This document shows positions 1-5,825 of a stretch of 10,442 nucleotides of DNA, in pieces. How positions within the stretch are numbered: position 1 is the first letter of the stretch; every line of letters starts with the position of its first letter. The DNA comes from Lachnospiraceae bacterium (GTDB lineage: Bacteria > Bacillota > Clostridia > Lachnospirales > Lachnospiraceae): assembly GCA_009774585.1 (NCBI GenBank), contig VSOA01000117.1:1-10442 (forward strand), given 5' to 3'. Under the pieces are notes generated by a model. That model searched no databases. It had not been told where the DNA came from and worked only from the letters and a program-made list of their open reading frames with translations. Both the position numbers and the translations under genes were made by a program.

Positions 1-1235
1 GTTTCCAACACATCAGAGAACAGTTTTCATCCCTGAATACCTTCGTACAGGAAAATATCAGCGGAAACCGCGTTGTAAAAGCGTTTTCCAAAGAGGATTA
101 CGAAATCGGAAAATTTAATAAGGAAAATGACGGCTACCGGGACGCCGAACTTGCCGCCGCGGAAATCTGGACAAAATATGTTCCGCAATTTGAGTTTCTA
201 TCCAACATGCTTACCATCATACTGATGCTTGTGGGCAGTATCATGGTAATTCAGGGCTCTATGACTCTTGGCAACTATGTAACCGTCAACGGCTATCTGT
301 GGATGCTCATGAACCCGCTTAGGCAGATTGGCTGGCGTATCAATGATATACAGCGTTTCACCACCTCCGTGGAAAAGATTTACGCCACCTACAGCGAGGA
401 GCCCAATGTAAAGTTTCCTGCAAAAGCAATTCCGTGCAGACGTTTGAAAGGCGACGTCGAGTTTAAGAACGTGTCCTACAGCGCAGACGACGAAGATATC
501 ATACATAATGTCAGTTTTCATGTAAAAAGCGGGCAGACTGTGGGCATCTTAGGATCCACAGGTTCCGGCAAATCAACCATTATGAACCTCTTGTGCCGTT
601 TCTACGATGTGACGGACGGCGAGGTACTCGTTGACGGCAGAAACGTCAAAGATCTGGATTTGTATAATTTACGCCAAAATATCGGCATGGCAATGCAGGA
701 CGTATTCCTCTTCTCCGACACAATCGAGGGAAATATCGCCTACAGTAATCCGGACTGTCCCTTTGAAGATGTAGAAAAAGCGGCTGTCATGGCGGACGCC
801 GACAATTTCATCCGCCAGATGCCGGATGGATATGACACGATAGTCGGCGAACGCGGCGTCGGTCTTTCCGGCGGACAGAAACAACGAATTTCTCTTGCCC
901 GCGCCTTATTGAAAGATCCTTCAATACTGATTCTCGACGACACGACTTCCGCCGTCGATATGGAGACTGAAAGTTACATACAAAAACAGCTTGGTACACT
1001 GGGGAACAAATGTACCATTTTCGTGGTCGCCTACCGCATTTCATCGATCAAGGATTCCGATCTGATACTGGTTGTCAACAACGGACGTATCGTAGAACAA
1101 GGCACTCATGATGAGCTGATGAAAAATAACGGATATTATGCTACCGTATTCCATCATCAATACGGTGAATTCGAGAAATATGTGGATGAACTGAACAAAA
1201 CTTCCGGGAAAGGAGGCGGACACTATGGCGCGTAA
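1..1235 (+). CDS. ABC exporter half-transporter, subunit A with degenerate ATP site (5' truncated)
   Basis: Permease-ATPase fusion of the ABC multidrug/lipid exporter type, acting in the cytoplasmic membrane. The frame is open from base 3 with no start, so the gene begins upstream; 410 residues are visible. Residues 1-130 are the end of the transmembrane domain, starting in the family-typical stretch around QENISGNRVVKAFS. The ATPase domain follows: Walker A GSTGSGKST (residues 184-192, bases 552-578), Q-loop MQD, signature LSGGQ (bases 864-878), Walker B ending LILDD. The second acidic residue (313, bases 939-941) is Asp where active ATPases have catalytic Glu, and the switch His is Tyr (AYRIS, residue 344, bases 1032-1034). 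Both changes mark the non-hydrolysing site of heterodimeric exporters such as BmrC or TM287. The stop overlaps the next gene by 11 bases, so the two are co-translated as partners. The substrate cannot be told from sequence. Confidence 0.95.
   Translation, partial: FQHIREQFSSLNTFVQENISGNRVVKAFSKEDYEIGKFNKENDGYRDAELAAAEIWTKYVPQFEFLSNMLTIILMLVGSIMVIQGSMTLGNYVTVNGYLWMLMNPLRQIGWRINDIQRFTTSVEKIYATYSEEPNVKFPAKAIPCRRLKGDVEFKNVSYSADDEDIIHNVSFHVKSGQTVGILGSTGSGKSTIMNLLCRFYDVTDGEVLVDGRNVKDLDLYNLRQNIGMAMQDVFLFSDTIEGNIAYSNPDCPFEDVEKAAVMADADNFIRQMPDGYDTIVGERGVGLSGGQKQRISLARALLKDPSILILDDTTSAVDMETESYIQKQLGTLGNKCTIFVVAYRISSIKDSDLILVVNNGRIVEQGTHDELMKNNGYYATVFHHQYGEFEKYVDELNKTSGKGGGHYGA
1211..1216 (+). promoter_or_regulatory. 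Shine-Dalgarno site for second ABC subunit
   Basis: A perfect AGGAGG lies inside the end of the upstream gene, 8 bases before the ATG at 1225. It fixes that start and implies translational coupling of the two exporter subunits. Confidence 0.85.
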
Positions 1236-3018
1236 CAAATATGACATCGACGAGATGATAGAAGAAAGCTACGACATCAAACAGTTAGGTCGTATACTCA
1301 AGTACGTTAAGCCATACCGCGGACAGCTTGCGCTCGCACTGTTTCTGATGTTGTCCTCCTCTGCGCTTACCATGCTCTTTCCAATCTTTATCAGCGAAAT
1401 CATGGACACCTATATTCCTGCTGGAAATGTGAAAGCCATTATGATCATCACGTTGATATCACTCATTATTGTATTATATGCCTGCGTATGCATTAGGCTG
1501 AAAATACGCATTACAAGCCGCGTCGGACAATCAGTGGTACATGAACTCCGTTCGGACATTTTCTGTCATCTTCAGGAACTTCCCTTCTCCTACTATGACG
1601 AGCGTCCGCATGGCAAAATACAAGTGCGTGTAGTCAACTATGTCAACAGCTTAAGCGACCTGTTATCCAACGGTATCATCAACACCATCACTGACTTATG
1701 CAACTTGATTTTTATCCTGCTGTTCATGTTTGCACTGCATGTAAGGCTTACTTTAATCTGTCTGTGCGGACTTCCCGTACTGATGAGCGTCATTATTTTT
1801 GTCAAGAGAAGACAGCGTCGCGCTTGGCAGATACAAAGTAACAAGCAGTCAAATCTGACCGCATACATTGCAGAAAGTATCAACGGCATCCGGGTCACAC
1901 AGTCCTTTGTCCGCGAGCAGGAAAATACGTCTATTTTCAACCGCCTCAGCGACAGCTACCGCGGCGCATGGATGCGCGCCGTAAAATATAACTTCATCAT
2001 GTGGCCTTGTATTGACTCCATTTCGACCGTGACGACAGCTTTTATCTATGTCATCGGTATCGGATGGATTTCCGGAGAACTCTACGGTGTGACAATCGGT
2101 ATCCTGATTGCTTTCACATCTTATATATCAAGGTTCTGGGAGCCGATCAATACGCTCGCATCTTTCTACAATTCGCTGCTTACTGCGATTGCATATCTGG
2201 AGCGTATCTTTGAGACAATCGACGAGCCGGTCAATGTAAAGGATGTGTCGGACGCCGTTCCCATGCCTCCGATCCAAGGCGAAGTGATATTCAAAGACGT
2301 GTGCTTTAGCTATGAAAATGATGTACAGATACTGAATAAAGTCAATTTTACCGCTCACCCCGGGGATACCTTTGCCATCGTCGGTCCTACCGGCGCAGGC
2401 AAGTCGACCATCGTCAATTTAATCAGCCGCTTCTACAATGTAGATTCCGGCGAAATTCTCATTGACGGTACGAATATCTCTAAGGTAACTTTGAAGTCCT
2501 TGCGCAAACAAATGGGCATTATGATGCAGGATAGTTTTATCTTCTCCGGCACCATTATGGATAACATACGTTACGGAAATCTCGAAGCCACCGACGAAGA
2601 CGTCATTAACGCTGCCAAGACTGTCTGTGCCCACGATTTCATTATGGAGATGGAAAACGGCTATCAGACGCAGGTCAATGAGCGCGGCAGCCGCTTGTCG
2701 GCAGGACAGCGCCAGCTTATCAGCTTTGCCAGAGCCTTATTGGAAAATCCGGCAATCCTGATTCTTGATGAAGCGACTTCAAGCATTGACACGGAGACGG
2801 AGATTCTGTTACAAAAAGGTCTTGACCGTCTGCTTAAAGGACGTACCTCCTTTATTATCGCCCACAGACTGTCCACGATCAAGAATGCCGGCTGCATTAT
2901 GTATGTCGATAAGGGAAACATTCTTGAAATGGGCACTCATGAAGAATTGCTTGATTTAAAAGGAGAATATTATAAACTGTTCATGTCACAGTATGATTTT
3001 CTTTCAGACAAAAACTAA
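1225..3018 (+). CDS. ABC exporter half-transporter, subunit B with canonical ATPase residues
   Basis: Complete 597-residue permease-ATPase fusion, the usual length for this family. After a charged N-terminus the transmembrane domain (about residues 20-330, several hydrophobic spans) contains the typical exporter coupling-region features. The ATPase domain covers about 345-590: Walker A GPTGAGKST (387-395), signature LSAGQ (491-495), Walker B LILDE with D515 and catalytic E516, and switch H547 in AHRLST. The catalytic Glu and His that the upstream subunit lacks are intact here, while its signature departs from LSGGQ. The degenerate site would therefore pair the partner's Walker motifs with this LSAGQ, and the active site would pair this Walker B with the partner's LSGGQ. 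This complementarity supports a heterodimer of the BmrD/TM288 type. The start has an AGGAGG 8 bases upstream and overlaps the previous gene by 11 bases. Substrate unknown; drug, peptide or lipid export are all possible. Confidence 0.95.
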   Translation: MARNKYDIDEMIEESYDIKQLGRILKYVKPYRGQLALALFLMLSSSALTMLFPIFISEIMDTYIPAGNVKAIMIITLISLIIVLYACVCIRLKIRITSRVGQSVVHELRSDIFCHLQELPFSYYDERPHGKIQVRVVNYVNSLSDLLSNGIINTITDLCNLIFILLFMFALHVRLTLICLCGLPVLMSVIIFVKRRQRRAWQIQSNKQSNLTAYIAESINGIRVTQSFVREQENTSIFNRLSDSYRGAWMRAVKYNFIMWPCIDSISTVTTAFIYVIGIGWISGELYGVTIGILIAFTSYISRFWEPINTLASFYNSLLTAIAYLERIFETIDEPVNVKDVSDAVPMPPIQGEVIFKDVCFSYENDVQILNKVNFTAHPGDTFAIVGPTGAGKSTIVNLISRFYNVDSGEILIDGTNISKVTLKSLRKQMGIMMQDSFIFSGTIMDNIRYGNLEATDEDVINAAKTVCAHDFIMEMENGYQTQVNERGSRLSAGQRQLISFARALLENPAILILDEATSSIDTETEILLQKGLDRLLKGRTSFIIAHRLSTIKNAGCIMYVDKGNILEMGTHEELLDLKGEYYKLFMSQYDFLSDKN

Positions 3019-3031
3019 AGAAAGACAGAGA

Positions 3032-3058
3032 AAAGGGTAGAAAATATTTCTACCCTTT
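3032..3058. terminator. Bidirectional intrinsic terminator between convergent genes
   Basis: Perfect 12-bp inverted repeat (3032-3043 and 3047-3058, core GGGTAG/CTACCC) with a 3-base loop. A-rich sequence on the left and TTT at the right end of the stem give a U-tract in both directions. It starts 14 bases after the exporter stop codon and overlaps the TAG stop of the convergent sporulation gene (3050-3052), so it probably ends both transcripts. Confidence 0.8.
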
Positions 3059-3406
3059 CATTCTCGGTTTGAAGATGAGACTCGCAAGATATCCGAACAC
3101 AAGCGCGGCACAGCATCCCACCGCGCCTGTCTTGAATCCGCCTTGAAAAAGTCCGATGAACCCCTTCTCCGACACCGCCTCCTTAACGCCTTTCATAAGA
3201 ATATTACCATAGCCGAGAAGCGGCACGCTCGCTCCCGCTCCCGCATATTCCATAAACGGTTCATACCATCCGAAGAAGCTGATTACCGCACCTGTGCACA
3301 CGAGAAGCACCATGATGCGTCCCGGCATTAGTTTCGTCTTTTCCAATAAAATCTGCACCAATGCACAAATCAGACCACCTACCCAGAAAGCATTGAAATA
3401 ATCCAT
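3050..3406 (-). CDS. spoVAE: Stage V sporulation protein AE (SpoVAE, SpoVAEb-type)
   Basis: Small hydrophobic protein of 118 residues, the usual length for SpoVAE. In the known family it is a subunit of the SpoVA channel of the spore inner membrane, which moves dipicolinic acid into the forming spore and out at germination. Recognisable features are the N-terminal AFWVGGLICALVQ span, the conserved central GAGASVPLLGYG loop, a third hydrophobic span (ALVFGYLASLIF) and the closing FKP motif. I prefer the ATG at 3404-3406: it gives the family-like start MDYF and is preceded by GGTGA at 5-base spacing. An ATG four codons upstream (3418) is in frame but has no clear ribosome site. The usual partners spoVAC and spoVAD are not next to it, and the upstream neighbour is the kinase gene, so it seems to stand alone. 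SpoVAC is a paralogue but is longer, so SpoVAE fits better. Confidence 0.88.
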   Translation of the reverse strand: MDYFNAFWVGGLICALVQILLEKTKLMPGRIMVLLVCTGAVISFFGWYEPFMEYAGAGASVPLLGYGNILMKGVKEAVSEKGFIGLFQGGFKTGAVGCCAALVFGYLASLIFKPRMKG

Positions 3407-3456
3407 CAAAATCACCATCCCATTGTTTTTAATGATATTCTCTGCAAATCCGGGGA

Positions 3457-3484
3457 TAATATGCGGATGATAGGAAATTTTTCA
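3457..3484 (-). promoter_or_regulatory. Possible forespore (sigma-G-like) promoter for spoVAE
   Basis: On the - strand the 108-base gap upstream of spoVAE holds CATATTA (3457-3463), one mismatch from the sigma-G -10 CATACTA. A TGAAAA (3479-3484) lies 15 bases further upstream. The spacer is shorter than the usual 17-18 and the -35 match is weak, so this is only a candidate. It fits the expectation that spoVA genes are forespore-expressed independently of the kinase gene. Confidence 0.25.
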
Positions 3485-3511
3485 TTTTCTTTCCTGTTCC
3501 ATATCTTATTT

Positions 3512-3523
3512 AGTTTACATAAC
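3512..3523. repeat. Inverted fourth copy of the 12-base repeat across the kinase stop codon
   Basis: AGTTTACATAAC on the + strand is the exact reverse complement of the repeat at 4048 and 4087. On the coding strand it encodes the end of the kinase (Val-Met-stop). In a kinase mRNA that starts upstream of the repeats, this 3' copy could base-pair perfectly with the 5' leader copies. Confidence 0.65.
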
Positions 3524-4015
3524 TTTCTCTTTTATCTGCTCCACGATTTCACGGATTGTCATCGCTTCACAATCTATCGTGACATCAGCATATTTTTCAT
3601 ATAGAGGAATTCTCTCATCATATAGCTCCGGCAGACCCTGTCCCTCCTTCAATGTTACGCCGCGTTCACTCAAATCCCCTAACCTGTCGGCAATCGCATC
3701 ACAAGATAGCTGCAGGTATATGATACTGCCTATCTGCTTAAAATGCTCCATCGCCTTGGCGCCGTATACCGCGCTTCCTCCGGTGGCGATCACACATCTA
3801 TGTGCTTCGATAGAGGCATTTACCGTTTCTTCAATCTTCCAGAAGCCTTCTATGCCTCGCTTTGATATGATTTCATGTAACAGTCTGCCTTCTTTACTCT
3901 GAATGATTAAATCCGAATCTACAAAGGCATAACCCAGTTTCTTGGCGAGAACGACGCCTACCGTACTTTTACCGGCACCGGGCATACCGATGAGAATGAT
4001 ATTGTCCTTGTTCAT
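3515..4015 (-). CDS. Shikimate-kinase-like P-loop kinase with altered substrate-binding residues
   Basis: A 166-residue protein of shikimate kinase size and order. True shikimate kinase phosphorylates shikimate at the 3-hydroxyl with ATP in the chorismate pathway. Kept here are Walker A GMPGAGKST (10-18), the acidic VDSD (33-35, matching D34 of the M. tuberculosis enzyme), F58 and E62, a lid Arg (R118) and the R135 in ERIPLY that matches R136. Changed are the shikimate-binding Arg after the Phe (R58 in M. tuberculosis), which is Trp59 in GFWKIEE, and the GGG loop, which is GGS (79-81). It may be a divergent AroK or a kinase for another small molecule; no other aro gene is in view. The ATG at 4013-4015 has AAAGG 12 bases upstream, lying inside a small palindrome (4022-4035). 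The stop codon sits within a 12-base repeat that also occurs three times upstream of the gene. Automatic annotation would call this aroK; I leave the symbol empty because of the residue changes. Confidence 0.85.
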   Translation of the reverse strand: MNKDNIILIGMPGAGKSTVGVVLAKKLGYAFVDSDLIIQSKEGRLLHEIISKRGIEGFWKIEETVNASIEAHRCVIATGGSAVYGAKAMEHFKQIGSIIYLQLSCDAIADRLGDLSERGVTLKEGQGLPELYDERIPLYEKYADVTIDCEAMTIREIVEQIKEKVM

Positions 4016-4021
4016 AATTTA

Positions 4022-4035
4022 CAGAAACCTTTCTG
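4022..4035. repeat. Small palindrome covering the kinase ribosome site
   Basis: CAGAAACCTTTCTG has 6-base complementary arms around a central CC. On the coding strand it reads CAGAAAGGTTTCTG, so the AAAGG that serves as Shine-Dalgarno for the gene starting at 4015 lies in the arm and loop. Pairing could partly mask it, though the loop is very tight. Confidence 0.4.
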
Positions 4036-4047
4036 CTGTTCGATACT

Positions 4048-4076
4048 GTTATGTAAACTTCTCAACGTTATGTAAA
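4048..4076 (-). promoter_or_regulatory. Possible housekeeping promoter of the kinase gene built from two repeat copies
   Basis: On the - strand the middle repeat supplies TTTACA (4071-4076, five of six to TTGACA). Seventeen bases on, the next copy supplies CATAAC (4048-4053, four of six to TATAAT). Transcription would start about 25 bases before the kinase ATG. Because the repeats are evenly spaced, the match could be incidental. Confidence 0.3.
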
Positions 4077-4098
4077 TTGCTATATTGTTATGTAAACT
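4048..4098. repeat. Three direct copies of GTTATGTAAACT upstream of the kinase gene
   Basis: Copies at 4048-4059 and 4087-4098 are identical; the middle one (4067-4078) differs in one base (GTTATGTAAATT). Start-to-start distances are 19 and 20 bases, close to two helical turns, which would place the copies on one face of the helix. A fourth exact copy in inverted orientation lies at 3512-3523 over the kinase stop codon. The spacing suits a regulator-binding array, but I do not recognise the motif as the box of any known regulator. Confidence 0.7.
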
Positions 4099-4120
4099 CA
4101 TCTCGGCACTTATACAGCCA

Positions 4121-4498
4121 CTATCCTAAATATGCCAGCACTTCTACTTCGCACAGCACGTCTTTGGGAAGCTGCTTTACCGCCACACAGCTTCTGGCGG
4201 GTTTCTCTGTAAAATACTTCTCGTACACGGCATTAAAAGCGGCAAAATCAGCCATCTCGGCTAGAAAACACGTAGTTTTAACCACTTTCGCATAATCGGT
4301 GCCTGCCTCTGCCAAAATTGCTCCCACGTTTTTCATAACCTGCTCCGCCTGCCCGGTAATATCACTCCCCGTAATATCACCGGTTGACGGATCAATGGGA
4401 ATCTGTCCCGATGCAAAGAGAAAATCTCCCGCAATAATACCCTGTGAATAGGGTCCGATTGCCGCCGGCGCTTTGTCTGTAGATATTTTAGTTAACAT
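4121..4498 (-). CDS. ridA: RidA family enamine/imine deaminase
   Basis: A 125-residue protein of the RidA/YjgF/UK114 family, which in its characterised members forms a trimer in the cytosol. These hydrolyse reactive enamine/imine intermediates such as 2-aminoacrylate, released by PLP enzymes, to the 2-keto acid and ammonia. The sequence carries the N-terminal APAAIGPYSQG signature (Y17), ASGQIP, and the C-terminal ARSCVAV with R102 and C104, then E117. These match E. coli R105, C107 and E120, so the canonical catalytic set is complete. I chose the ATG at 4496-4498 because MLTKIST aligns with the E. coli start and AAAGGA lies 11 bases upstream. The in-frame ATG at 4508-4510 would have that AAAGG directly against it, too close to act. 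It lies 105 bases upstream of the kinase gene, with the repeat array between, and 67 bases downstream of the surface-protein operon; no terminator is evident on either side. Confidence 0.93.
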   Translation of the reverse strand: MLTKISTDKAPAAIGPYSQGIIAGDFLFASGQIPIDPSTGDITGSDITGQAEQVMKNVGAILAEAGTDYAKVVKTTCFLAEMADFAAFNAVYEKYFTEKPARSCVAVKQLPKDVLCEVEVLAYLG

Positions 4499-4565
4499 AA
4501 TATTTTCCATCCTTTCGTATTTTTACTTGCATATTCTGTTCACTCATTATCTGAACCGAAATAAA

Positions 4566-5813
4566 TCACTGTCTTCTTCTCCCTCCTCCTGAACTTCGTT
4601 TTACTTTACGTTTCTTTCTCTTTCGTTTCTTTTTCTTTCGTTTCTTTTTGCCTCCGGCTGCCGGTATTCTCAAGATGCTGATGAAACCTATGATTCCACC
4701 TGCAAGCAGGATAACTGCCAGAACGACGCCTGCTGCAATGATCAGATTCCTTTTTACATTGTTTCTGTTATCTACCGCGCCGCCCTTTTCCTGATCCAGC
4801 ATAATCTCTGTAGAACCGTCTTCCCCATCTTGTGCCGAATCTTCACCGAATATTCCGGCAAACAGACCTCCCGAGCCGCTTCCTGCACCGGTTTCTTTGT
4901 TATCTCCCTCAACCCAAATACTTGCAGGTCCATTTTCCGGAGAAACCACCGAAACCTTGCCTGTTTCCTTCGTCTGACCTATGCCGCTGCCCGGCTTAAC
5001 ATAAACGCCTCCTGTTGCGCGCCATCCTGCTCCGACTCCATTTTGAATCAGCGTGCTCATATCGATGAGCGCCGTATCCGGTTTTGTTTTCTTTATGACG
5101 GAGGTTGCAAGCAATTGTGCACTTGCCGGATCATTTACAAATCTGGTAGTTTCATCATACAACCCCTGATTCCGGTTGTCACTCACCTGATTATTACTGC
5201 CGCCCTGCGATGCTCCTCCTATATTGCCTGCTGAACCACCGCCTATATTTCCTCCGTTATTATTCCCTGCGCCGTTTGTATTTCCATCGGAGGGCGCCGA
5301 ATTATCCACGCCATTTCCAACCTTTATATCCACAGACGCAGGTTCGCCTTCCACCATTGGCGTTTTATCTCCATAGGAACTGTTCGCTGTTTGAAAAGAA
5401 TTCGGGCGATAACTGATATTTGTCGAAACTGTTTTCTCTGCATTCACCGGCAAAACCTGAACACTTCCCAAATTCAGTCTTTCCTCAGAAAAGAGACTGG
5501 ATGCGGAAGCCACATAAATATCGAGTCTGCCGGTATCTTCATTATAAACATATCCATGCTCCGTTCCGCTTAATTCTGGTGAAAACTGAAAGTCAACCGT
5601 TACTTTCTCCTGCCCGTCGGTTTTTACCTCCAGCGACACTGCCACTGTAGTAATCTTTTCCTGTGGCGCATTACTCATTTCCAGTGATACAGCTACTTTC
5701 GATCCATCTTGGCTTAATCCCACCGAATCCTGTCCCGCCGCATGTACCTGCAGCGGAACAAGTAATCCAGACATAACCAGCCATAAATATAATTTATTCC
5801 GAACTTGTTTCAC
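4566..5813 (-). CDS. Membrane-anchored surface protein with cohesin-like domain and poly-basic tail
   Basis: A 415-residue secreted, membrane-tethered protein I cannot assign to a named family. Residues 1-26 form a signal peptide (hydrophobic WLVMSGLLVPL, likely cleavage after VHA or VHAA). Residues about 35-165 form a beta-rich domain whose pattern resembles cohesin-type modules: VAVSLEV, VTVDFQFSPEL, an acidic turn then GRLDIYVASASSLF, and LGSVQVLP. A Gly/Asn/Ser linker (168-215) follows, then an unrecognised region (216-350) with an acidic end. One membrane span follows at about 357-381. The tail is striking: 17 of residues 389-406 are Lys or Arg, then SSGGGRRRQ. There is no LPXTG, so anchoring is by the span with the tail inside the cell. 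The start is GTG (5811-5813) with AGGTGA six bases upstream, overlapping the protease stop codon. The adjacent protease carries a dockerin-type loop, which suggests this protein may hold it at the surface. The cohesin call is by pattern only. Confidence 0.85.
   Translation of the reverse strand: MKQVRNKLYLWLVMSGLLVPLQVHAAGQDSVGLSQDGSKVAVSLEMSNAPQEKITTVAVSLEVKTDGQEKVTVDFQFSPELSGTEHGYVYNEDTGRLDIYVASASSLFSEERLNLGSVQVLPVNAEKTVSTNISYRPNSFQTANSSYGDKTPMVEGEPASVDIKVGNGVDNSAPSDGNTNGAGNNNGGNIGGGSAGNIGGASQGGSNNQVSDNRNQGLYDETTRFVNDPASAQLLATSVIKKTKPDTALIDMSTLIQNGVGAGWRATGGVYVKPGSGIGQTKETGKVSVVSPENGPASIWVEGDNKETGAGSGSGGLFAGIFGEDSAQDGEDGSTEIMLDQEKGGAVDNRNNVKRNLIIAAGVVLAVILLAGGIIGFISILRIPAAGGKKKRKKKKRKRKKRKVKRSSGGGRRRQ
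4606..4650 (-). repeat. Three 15-bp tandem units encoding the Lys/Arg tail
   Basis: Units at 4606-4620, 4621-4635 and 4636-4650 are close copies of TTTCGTTTCTTTTTC (14/15 between the last two, 13/15 for the first). On the coding strand each encodes five basic residues. The 15-base period is a multiple of three, so slippage would lengthen or shorten the tail without breaking the frame. Confidence 0.75.
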
Positions 5814-5819
5814 TTCCTA

Positions 5820-5825
5820 TCACCT
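5820..5825 (-). promoter_or_regulatory. Shine-Dalgarno site overlapping the protease stop codon
   Basis: AGGTGA on the - strand (TCACCT on +) ends in the TGA stop of the upstream protease gene and lies six bases before the GTG at 5811-5813. It decides the GTG start of the membrane-anchored protein and points to translational coupling with the protease. Confidence 0.75.

Noticed and set aside
3143..3331. 62-codon + strand frame within the spoVAE region.
   Set aside because: Antisense to the SpoVAE coding sequence, basic low-information product, no ribosome site considered convincing.
3050..3418. Identification as SpoVAC and start at 3418.
   Set aside because: SpoVAC proteins are longer and the GAGASVPL...FKP pattern fits SpoVAE; the 3418 ATG has no ribosome site while the 3406 ATG does.
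4048..4098. Short CRISPR-like array.
   Set aside because: Repeats of 12 bases with spacers of 7-8 bases are far too short for CRISPR, and no cas gene is present.
4538..4556. Inverted repeat GTTCA...TGAAC between the anchor gene and ridA, as terminator or operator.
   Set aside because: Only five pairs around nine bases, AT-rich and without a following U-tract; expected by chance.
4566..4690. Sortase-type cell-wall sorting signal at the C-terminus of the 415-residue protein.
   Set aside because: The span and basic tail fit the shape, but there is no LPXTG-like motif before the span; LRIPAAGG follows it.
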